From Candidatus Glassiibacteriota bacterium (GTDB lineage Bacteria; Gemmatimonadota; Glassbacteria; GWA2-58-10), in contig JAFGTO010000287.1 in the NCBI GenBank assembly GCA_016934095.1, positions 1 through 7,831 of the forward strand: a DNA stretch of 7,831 nt. Reading direction: 5' to 3'. The stretch's first letter is position 1, and every line of letters begins with the position of its first letter. Both the position numbers and the translations under genes were made by a program. The notes under the pieces are model-generated. The model was not told the origin of the DNA and did no database searches. It saw nothing but the letters and a program-made list of their open reading frames with translations. Positions 1-4,735 of the stretch are shown piece after piece.

Positions 1-42
1 GCTGACCTCTATCTGCTGGGTGCTGCGCGGTGTCCCGTTCAT
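1..42 (-). CDS. possible start of a further operon gene (partial, unidentified)
   Basis: An ATG at 42-40 on the minus strand opens a frame that stays open to the window edge, 14 codons reading MNGTPRSTQQIEVS. An in-frame TAG lies two codons upstream, so the ATG is the only ATG-type start for this frame. A G-rich run (GGGGG) sits about eight bases upstream and could be a weak ribosome binding site. The gap to the lspA stop is 42 bases, consistent with the next gene of the same operon. Genes for RluA/RluD-type pseudouridine synthases often follow lspA, and their N-terminal domain begins with a short beta strand like IEVS, but 14 residues cannot establish this. It may also be a chance frame. Confidence 0.3.
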   Translation of the reverse strand, partial: MNGTPRSTQQIEVS

Positions 43-84
43 CAGCTATACCCCCAGCGCTCCCGCGGAGGCGCCCCGGAGCTT

Positions 85-660
85 TCAGGAGTCTGTCGGA
101 GCCTTTCTGTCCGGCGGCAGGTCCCGGGGTGCCGGTCCATTTTTATCGCCGGTTTTTTCACTGTAAAACAGCAGGCGTACAGCCAGCAGGAGCGCTCCGC
201 AGGTTACCGCAATGTCGGCGACATTGAACACCGGCCAGGTAAGCTCGCCGATCCCGCACTCGATGAAATCGACCACGCGGCCGTAAAGGATCCGGTCGTG
301 CAGGTTCCCCAGAGCCCCGCCTATGATAAGGTTAAGAGAGACAAGCCCCGGGCGGTCTTCATATCCGGAAAAGAAGATATACCCGATCAGGAAGAAAGCC
401 ACCGAAAAGGTGACCAGGACCAGGATCCACTTCGAGGGCAGGCCCAGCTTCAAGCCGAAAACAATACCCTCGTTATAGATAAACCGCAGCTTGACCAGGC
501 CCTGCACTACCGGCACGGTCTCACCGTAGGCTGTCATGGTCCGGCGTACGATGAGCTTGGTAAAAAGATCGGTGAAGAGCACGGCGGGGACTATGGTAAA
601 GAACAACCACAGCCGCAGCTTCAGGGTTACCCCTGAGGAGGATGCCTGCTTATCGGGCAT
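85..660 (-). CDS. lspA: lipoprotein signal peptidase (signal peptidase II)
   Basis: LspA is an inner-membrane aspartic protease that removes the signal peptide from diacylglyceryl-modified prolipoproteins just before the lipidated cysteine. The 191-residue product has the expected four hydrophobic segments (about residues 15-35, 77-98, 105-120 and 145-167). The two catalytic aspartates are visible: D131 in GRVVDFIE and D149 in FNVADIAV. Other conserved positions are D31 in the first membrane segment, N63 in YNEGIVFG, and N119 with R123 in GALGNLHDR. Two things are slightly unusual: the NxG box reads G-I-V-F where G-A-A-F is common, and a hydrophilic Pro/Asp/Lys-rich tail of about 25 residues follows the last membrane segment. 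The start ATG overlaps the end of the upstream regulator gene by 11 bases and has an AAGGAAG ribosome binding site inside that gene (664-670), so translation is probably coupled. Confidence 0.96.
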   Translation of the reverse strand: MPDKQASSSGVTLKLRLWLFFTIVPAVLFTDLFTKLIVRRTMTAYGETVPVVQGLVKLRFIYNEGIVFGLKLGLPSKWILVLVTFSVAFFLIGYIFFSGYEDRPGLVSLNLIIGGALGNLHDRILYGRVVDFIECGIGELTWPVFNVADIAVTCGALLLAVRLLFYSEKTGDKNGPAPRDLPPDRKAPTDS

Positions 661-1024
661 TTTCTTCCTTGGATTTACAGTCTATGCAGAGCCGGGCATG
701 GGGTACGGCATCCAGACGAGCCTTGCCGATCGGATTGCCGCAGCTCTGGCAGGTGCCGAAATTTTTGTCCTTGTAAAGCCTTCGCAGGGCTTCATCGATA
801 TGGTACAGCAGCCTGCCCTCTTTACTGACATGCTGGAATGCCTTTTCCTGGTTTTCCACGTCGCTGCCCATGTCCGCCATGTGGAAGCTGTAAGAGGACA
901 GGTCTCCCGAGGATTCCTTGAGGTTCTTCTTGAAGTTTTCCCCGAAACGGCCCAGGTCCTTGAGAATTTTTTCTCTTTCTTCGAGCAGTCTTTTCTCGAA
1001 GTGTTTTCTATCTTTATCGTTCAT
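650..1024 (-). CDS. TraR/DksA-family C4 zinc-finger regulator
   Basis: This 124-residue protein has the DksA/TraR layout: a charged helical N-terminal region (about residues 1-85) predicted to form a coiled coil, then a C-terminal C4 zinc finger with C92, C95, C113 and C116. Family members insert the coiled coil into the RNA polymerase secondary channel and alter initiation, often together with ppGpp. DksA itself carries acidic residues in a DxxDxA motif at the coiled-coil tip. Here the probable equivalent is ADMGSDVENQE (residues 50-60), which keeps D51 and D55 at different spacing and resembles the shorter DksA-like proteins. It is therefore safer not to call it dksA. It lies 61 bases after ileS and overlaps lspA by 11 bases. 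A GAGGG ribosome binding site (1029-1033) supports the ATG. Whether it regulates growth genes broadly or its own operon cannot be told from sequence. Confidence 0.92.
   Translation of the reverse strand: MNDKDRKHFEKRLLEEREKILKDLGRFGENFKKNLKESSGDLSSYSFHMADMGSDVENQEKAFQHVSKEGRLLYHIDEALRRLYKDKNFGTCQSCGNPIGKARLDAVPHARLCIDCKSKEENAR
664..670 (-). promoter_or_regulatory. ribosome binding site of lspA, inside the upstream gene
   Basis: On the minus strand the sequence reads AAGGAAG-AAA-ATG. This Shine-Dalgarno-like stretch lies wholly within the last codons of the zinc-finger regulator gene. It fixes the lspA start at 660 and explains the 11-base gene overlap. Confidence 0.6.
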
Positions 1025-1028
1025 TTGA

Positions 1029-1033
1029 CCCTC
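1029..1033 (-). promoter_or_regulatory. ribosome binding site of the DksA-like gene
   Basis: On the minus strand GAGGG is followed by four bases (TCAA) and then the ATG at 1024-1022. The spacing is a little short but acceptable. The gap of 61 bases to the ileS stop contains no clear promoter. Confidence 0.5.
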
Positions 1034-1057
1034 AGCATAACTGCTTGATAAATATGC

Positions 1058-1080
1058 TCACCAGGATTGCGCCCCGGTGA
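1058..1080 (-). other. small inverted repeat just after ileS
   Basis: TCACC at 1058-1062 pairs with GGTGA at 1076-1080, and two more G-C pairs follow inside after one A/C mismatch, leaving a loop of about seven bases. It begins five bases after the ileS stop in the direction of transcription. No T tract follows it, so it is not a classical terminator. A weak pause, an RNA-processing site or chance are all possible. Confidence 0.25.
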
Positions 1081-1085
1081 ACGGG

Positions 1086-4000
1086 TTACTTTTTGATGAC
1101 GGCAATCACCGCCGGGACTCCGTTGATTTCCCATTCCTTTCTCAGATCGTGGGAGGGCGGTATCCTGGTGTCCAGGCGCTGACACAGGGTTTCCCGGCAG
1201 ATATACTCGCCGTGGTTTTCGAGCGCGGCCAGCACCTGCTCGCTGGATTCAATGCCGACTTCGATCCGGTCGAGCACATCATACCCGGCCGACTTGCGCA
1301 TGTTCTGTATCTTGTTTACCAGCTCGCGCGCGAATCCCTCCTCGACCAGGCTCCGGTCCAGCCCGGTGGCAAGGACCACTCCGTAAGAACCGTCCAGCTC
1401 GACCACGAATCCCTCGCGGTCCTGCGAGCGCAGTTCCACATCCTCCAGGCCGACCGTAACCGTTTCACCCTCGAGTATCAGCTGCAGCTCGCCGTCTTGC
1501 CGGAATTTACGGATTTCGGCCTGCTCCAGGTTTTCCATGGCCCGGGCCAGTGCCTTGACTCTCTGGCCGAACTTGGGGCCTGCAACCTTGTAATCGGGCT
1601 TTACGCTCAAGGTCACATACTCGTAGGCGTTCTCCACCGGCAGGATCTGTTTGACATTGATTTCCTCCGCAATAATCCGGCAGACCGATTTGAATTCCGC
1701 ACCCCCGGCCGCGGCAGGTGGCATGGAGACCATCATCGTTTTCAGCGGCTGACGGACCTTGATGCGGGAGCGGTTGCGGGCGGCCCGGCCGAGGATCACC
1801 AGGTTTACCGTATCGGTCATCTTGCTTTCCAGCTTCCGGTCGATCAGGCTTTCATCCGCTTCCGGGAAGCGGTTCAGGTGGACACTCTCGGGCTCTTCCT
1901 TCAACTGGCTCATAACCAGGTTGCCGTAGAGTTCCTCGGCGAAGAAAGGAACGAACGGGGCGATCACCAGCGAGACTGTTTTCAGGACCTGCCACAGGGT
2001 GGCGAAAGCCTGCATCTTGTCCTCGGAGTCGCCGGACTGCCAGAAACGGCGGCGGTTGCGCCGGACGTACCAGTTGCTCAGGTCGTCGATGACGAACTGC
2101 TGTATCCGCCTGGTGATCCGGGTAACGTCGTAGTGCGAGAAATCTTCCCGCACGGCCAGCAGGGTGGAGTTAAGGCGGCTGATTATCCAGCGGTCGAGCT
2201 CGTCGGCGCTCCTGACGGCCGGCATGTCTCTGGCAGGCGAGAACTTGTCTATATTGGCGTAAAGGGCGAAAAAGGAATAAACGTTTTTCAGGGTATCGAA
2301 AAATTTGCGCAACACCTCCTGCACACCCTGGTTATCGAAGCGCTTGGGCAGCCAGGGCTGGCTGACACTGATCAAGTACCAGCGCAGGGCATCGGCTCCG
2401 GAGGTGTTGAAAATTTCCCACGGGTCCACCACGTTGCCGATGGATTTGCTCATCTTCTGGCCGTCCTTGTCCAGGATCAGGTCGTTGACCAGCACCTTGC
2501 GATAGGGGGCCTTGCCGGTGAGTATGGTGCTGATCGCCAACAGGCTGTAGAACCACCCGCGAGTCTGGTCGATCGCCTCGCAGATGAAATGGCAGGGGAA
2601 GTATTTGTCGAGCTCATCGGCGTGCTCGAACGGGTAATGGATCTGTCCGAAAGGCATGCTTCCCGAATCGAACCAGCAGTCGATAACTTCCGGCACCCGC
2701 CGCATCCTGCCGCCGCAGTCCGGGCAGCTCAAGATTACTTTATCCACCTGGGGCTTGTGCAGGTCTATGTCCTGGGGGACATTTTCGCCTAGCTCGACCA
2801 GCTCTGCCACGCTGCCGACAGCCTGCTTGGCGTCGCATTCCTCGCAGATCCAGATATTCAGGGGAGTTCCCCAGTACCTGTCGCGGCTCAGCGCCCAGTC
2901 CACGTTGTTTTCCAGCCATTCGGCGAAACGGCCCCTGCCGATCTCGGGCGGGTACCAGTCGACACTGTCGTTGTTCTCGATCAGCTTTTCCTTGAAGATG
3001 CTGGTCTTGATGTACCAGGACTGGCGGGCGTAGTAGAGCAGGGGGGTCTCGCACCTCCAGCAGAACGGGTAGTTGTGGACGTAGCCTTCGCTCTTGAACA
3101 ACAGGCCGCGGGACCGGAGGTCCTCTAGGATCGACTTGTCCGCGTCCTTAACAAAAATGCCGGCCCAGGGCGTGATCTCCCCGGTGAAATTGCCCCTTTC
3201 ATCCACCGGCTGAAGCAGGGGCAGGCCGTAGCGGCGGGACAGCTCGAAATCATCCGCCCCGAAAGCCGGGGCGATATGCACGATCCCGGTACCATCCTCC
3301 AGGCTGACAAAATCTCCCGGGACAACATAAAGGGCTTTTTTATCTTCCGGAAGCCGGGCGTATTCAAAGAGGCGGTGGTAGCCGTGCCCCTCCAGCTCGG
3401 AGCCGGGAAAAGTCTCTATCACTTCCGCCTGGTCTCCCAGCAGCTTCTCAACCAGCGCCTCGGCCAGGATCAGGGTTTCCCCCCGGTATCCGACCCTGGC
3501 ATAAGTATGCTCGGGGCCTACCGCCAAGGCCACGTTGGAGATCAGGGTCCAGGGAGTGGTGGTCCAGACCAGGAAGAAAGTGTTTTCCTGCGAGGCGGAG
3601 CGCATTTTGACATACACGCTCGGGTCCTCGACCTCTTTATAGCCCAGCGAGACCTCGTGGCTCGAAAGACCGGTGCCGCAGCGCGGGCAATAGGGAAGTA
3701 TTTTATGCCCTTTATACAAGAGGCCTTTATCCCAGAAGTTTTTCAGGATCCACCAGACTGTCTCTATGTAATCGCGGTCGTAAGTGACATATGGGTTTTG
3801 ATAGTCGAGCCAGTAGCCCATGCGCTGAGTCAGTTGTTCCCACTCCTTGACATACTTGAACACGCTCTCGCGGCAGAGTTTGTTGAATTCAGCAACTCCG
3901 TACTCCTCGATCTGCTGTTTGCCGTTGATTCCCAGCATTTTTTCGATACCGATTTCCACCGGCAGTCCATGGGTGTCCCAGCCGGCCTTGCGTGGAACGC

Positions 4001-4232
4001 GGTATCCGAGCATTGTATGGTAGCGGCAAACCAGGTCTTTGATGGTCCTGGAGATCACGTGGTGGATCCCGGGCCGGCCGTTGGCCGTGGGAGGTCCCTC
4101 ATAAAAAATGAAAAGCTCGCCGCTCTCGTTGCGCTCGATGCTTTTCCGGAAGATCCGGTTTTCTTCCCAGAAAGAGATGATATTTTTCTCGAGTTCCGGA
4201 AAGGAGAAGTTTTTATCGAATTCTTTGAACAT
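1086..4232 (-). CDS. ileS: isoleucyl-tRNA synthetase, IleRS2 type, with swapped GIHH signature
   Basis: This cytoplasmic class I synthetase charges tRNA-Ile with isoleucine using ATP. The 1048-residue length fits the eukaryote-like IleRS2 clade rather than the roughly 940-residue E. coli type. The N-terminal signature lies in EGPPTANGRPGIHH (residues 45-58), so the usual H-x-G-H is G55-I56-H57-H58. The CP1 editing domain shows TTTPWTL (224-230) and GTGIVHIAPAFGADDFEL (314-331). Cysteine pairs at 182/185, 391/394, 463/466 and 503/506 are probable zinc-binding knuckles. KMSKS is intact at 593-597, in GQKMSKSIGNVVDPWEIF. An anticodon-binding helical domain follows (from about residue 650), then a C-terminal extension. 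MFKEFD...FPELE is a normal family N-terminus, so the start is secure even though no Shine-Dalgarno sequence precedes it. This is the first gene of the leftward operon. Regulation may involve the dyad and leader hairpins described separately. Confidence 0.98.
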   Translation of the reverse strand: MFKEFDKNFSFPELEKNIISFWEENRIFRKSIERNESGELFIFYEGPPTANGRPGIHHVISRTIKDLVCRYHTMLGYRVPRKAGWDTHGLPVEIGIEKMLGINGKQQIEEYGVAEFNKLCRESVFKYVKEWEQLTQRMGYWLDYQNPYVTYDRDYIETVWWILKNFWDKGLLYKGHKILPYCPRCGTGLSSHEVSLGYKEVEDPSVYVKMRSASQENTFFLVWTTTPWTLISNVALAVGPEHTYARVGYRGETLILAEALVEKLLGDQAEVIETFPGSELEGHGYHRLFEYARLPEDKKALYVVPGDFVSLEDGTGIVHIAPAFGADDFELSRRYGLPLLQPVDERGNFTGEITPWAGIFVKDADKSILEDLRSRGLLFKSEGYVHNYPFCWRCETPLLYYARQSWYIKTSIFKEKLIENNDSVDWYPPEIGRGRFAEWLENNVDWALSRDRYWGTPLNIWICEECDAKQAVGSVAELVELGENVPQDIDLHKPQVDKVILSCPDCGGRMRRVPEVIDCWFDSGSMPFGQIHYPFEHADELDKYFPCHFICEAIDQTRGWFYSLLAISTILTGKAPYRKVLVNDLILDKDGQKMSKSIGNVVDPWEIFNTSGADALRWYLISVSQPWLPKRFDNQGVQEVLRKFFDTLKNVYSFFALYANIDKFSPARDMPAVRSADELDRWIISRLNSTLLAVREDFSHYDVTRITRRIQQFVIDDLSNWYVRRNRRRFWQSGDSEDKMQAFATLWQVLKTVSLVIAPFVPFFAEELYGNLVMSQLKEEPESVHLNRFPEADESLIDRKLESKMTDTVNLVILGRAARNRSRIKVRQPLKTMMVSMPPAAAGGAEFKSVCRIIAEEINVKQILPVENAYEYVTLSVKPDYKVAGPKFGQRVKALARAMENLEQAEIRKFRQDGELQLILEGETVTVGLEDVELRSQDREGFVVELDGSYGVVLATGLDRSLVEEGFARELVNKIQNMRKSAGYDVLDRIEVGIESSEQVLAALENHGEYICRETLCQRLDTRIPPSHDLRKEWEINGVPAVIAVIKK

Positions 4233-4240
4233 TTTAGCAG

Positions 4241-4250
4241 TACAATTGTA
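4241..4250. promoter_or_regulatory. 10-bp palindrome in the place of the ileS ribosome binding site
   Basis: TACAATTGTA is a perfect palindrome 9-18 bases upstream of the ileS ATG, where a Shine-Dalgarno sequence would be expected. None is seen. Read leftward it also contains TACAAT, a five-of-six match to a -10 box, but no good -35 lies at 16-18 bases, so a near-leaderless transcript from here is only a possibility. Confidence 0.25.
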
Positions 4251-4255
4251 TTTCC

Positions 4256-4296
4256 GGCTGACAAATCAATCAGCCCCGAAGTTGTACCCGGGCTGA
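4256..4296 (-). promoter_or_regulatory. ileS leader with two mutually exclusive hairpins
   Basis: In the predicted ileS leader (minus strand) three segments occur in the order UCAGCCC (4296-4290), GGGCUGA (4276-4270) and UCAGCC (4261-4256). The middle segment can pair with the first (7 bp, 13-base loop) or with the third (6 bp, 8-base loop), but not with both. Such three-segment switches occur in attenuators and in translational leaders. Neither hairpin is followed by a U tract, so transcription termination is unlikely, and an effect on ribosome access 24 bases downstream is more plausible. No T-box consensus is present. The function is inferred from pairing alone. Confidence 0.35.
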
Positions 4297-4344
4297 ACTA
4301 AGGATTGATAATATTGCCGAAACCAGATAATGTTTAAGTTACGT

Positions 4345-4373
4345 AATATAGTGAAATCAGCTATCTTAGGCAA
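4345..4373 (-). promoter_or_regulatory. candidate promoter for the ileS operon
   Basis: On the minus strand TTGCCT (4373-4368, four of six to the -35 consensus) is followed after exactly 17 bases by TATATT (4350-4345, five of six to the -10 consensus). Transcription would start near 4338, giving an ileS leader of about 105 bases that contains the alternative hairpins. This is the best housekeeping-sigma match I found upstream of ileS. Confidence 0.45.
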
Positions 4374-4393
4374 GCAAAAACGGTTTTTTGCCT
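4368..4393. promoter_or_regulatory. inverted repeat over the ileS -35, possible operator
   Basis: AGGCAA (4368-4373) and TTGCCT (4388-4393) form a perfect inverted repeat whose centres are 20 bp apart. The left half is the candidate ileS -35 itself. The interior GCAAAAA (4374-4380) and TTTTTGC (4385-4391) could also form a 7-bp hairpin with a CGGT loop. A dimeric repressor site is one reading. An A/T-tract structure is another. The factor is unknown. Confidence 0.3.
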
Positions 4394-4528
4394 GCTGCGG
4401 CCGGAGAGCAGGAGACAGCCGGTCAAGAATTATTTCTATCCCCGTGAACAATGGTCCTCTCCAGGTGTATGAAAAACTATCGAAGCTGTTTTGCGCATGT
4501 TATCTGCGTTGTTTTACCTTTGAAGTGC

Positions 4529-4545
4529 CTTTTAAAGTTTAAAAG
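4529..4545. promoter_or_regulatory. AT-rich near-perfect palindrome upstream of the rightward promoter
   Basis: CTTTTAAA (4529-4536) and TTTAAAAG (4538-4545) are perfect inverted arms around a single central G. It lies about 50 bp upstream of the candidate -35 at 4597. An operator or an UP-element-like AT tract are both possible. In AT-rich DNA some such dyads arise by chance. Confidence 0.3.
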
Positions 4546-4563
4546 TGGTTTGTAGTTTCAGCA

Positions 4564-4580
4564 CGGATTCGCCTCGGATT
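4564..4580 (+). repeat. CGGATT direct repeat with 11-bp period
   Basis: CGGATT occurs at 4564-4569 and again at 4575-4580, one helical turn apart, ending 16 bp before the candidate -35. Tandem half-sites at 11-bp spacing are the typical footprint of OmpR/PhoB-type response regulators. The binding factor is unknown, and six-base repeats can occur by chance. Confidence 0.25.
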
Positions 4581-4596
4581 AAAATTGTATTGATTA

Positions 4597-4624
4597 TTGA
4601 CTTTACTCTAATAGTTGATAAAAT
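4597..4624 (+). promoter_or_regulatory. candidate promoter for the GWxTD gene
   Basis: TTGACT (4597-4602, five of six to consensus) is followed after 16 bases by TAAAAT (4619-4624, five of six). Transcription would begin near 4631, giving a leader of about 105 bases before the ATG at 4736. A second TTGACT at 4642-4647 has no comparable -10 behind it. Confidence 0.45.
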
Positions 4625-4677
4625 TTGAAATCAATGTATTTTTGACTGCAGATTGTGGTTGTTTACGGATACTTTTC

Positions 4678-4694
4678 TCGGCTTAAACGGCCGA
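4678..4694 (+). other. small hairpin in the GWxTD leader
   Basis: TCGGC (4678-4682) and GCCGA (4690-4694) form a 5-bp stem with a seven-base loop, 41 bases upstream of the ATG. It does not cover the ribosome binding site. The role, if any, is unknown. Confidence 0.2.
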
Positions 4695-4723
4695 TGATTG
4701 ACATGCCCAATTGTTCTGGCGAC

Positions 4724-4729
4724 AAGGAG
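4724..4729 (+). promoter_or_regulatory. ribosome binding site deciding the GWxTD protein start
   Basis: AAGGAG is followed by six bases and then ATG at 4736. This selects the internal ATG over an upstream GTG at 4655, and the chosen start places a clean signal peptide at the N-terminus. Confidence 0.75.
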
Positions 4730-4735
4730 CCCCCG

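Larger units (their letters stand above)
4396..4596. other. intergenic stretch without a supported gene
   Basis: About 200 bases between the ileS promoter and the rightward promoter contain no convincing gene. A 70-codon plus-strand frame from 4330 to 4542 crosses part of it but has no ribosome binding site and no recognisable domain. No tRNA-like fold or strong terminator is evident. The right part is distinctly AT-rich compared with the flanking genes and holds the palindrome and direct repeat listed separately. Confidence 0.5.

Noticed and set aside
30..1048. Plus-strand frames at 30-227, 298-636 and 536-1048
   Set aside because: They are antisense shadows of lspA and the DksA-like gene, whose catalytic and zinc-binding motifs clearly mark the coding strand.
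1077..2792. 571-codon open frame on the plus strand, opposite ileS
   Set aside because: It lies wholly antisense to a secure ileS gene. Its translation has no recognisable domain and is rich in residues expected from reading GC-biased codons backwards.
3276..4301. 341-codon open frame on the plus strand, opposite the start of ileS
   Set aside because: It is antisense to conserved IleRS motifs including the signature region, has no family resemblance, and is explained by codon bias of ileS.
4233..4345. T-box riboswitch in the ileS leader
   Set aside because: The T-box consensus AGGGUGGNACCGCG is absent, and there is no terminator hairpin followed by a U tract.
4392..4411. CTGCT/AGCAG inverted repeat with a ten-base loop, next to the dyad at 4368-4393
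   Set aside because: The stem is only five base pairs, and it lies upstream of the predicted ileS transcription start, so it probably does not appear in the leader RNA.
4330..4542. 70-codon plus-strand frame in the divergent intergenic region
   Set aside because: There is no ribosome binding site before its ATG, no domain, and it runs across the ileS promoter and the inverted repeat. It is most likely a chance frame.
4655..4735. 27-residue N-terminal extension of the GWxTD protein from the GTG at 4655
   Set aside because: The GTG has no ribosome binding site, whereas AAGGAG precedes the ATG at 4736 by six bases. The extension would also bury the signal peptide.
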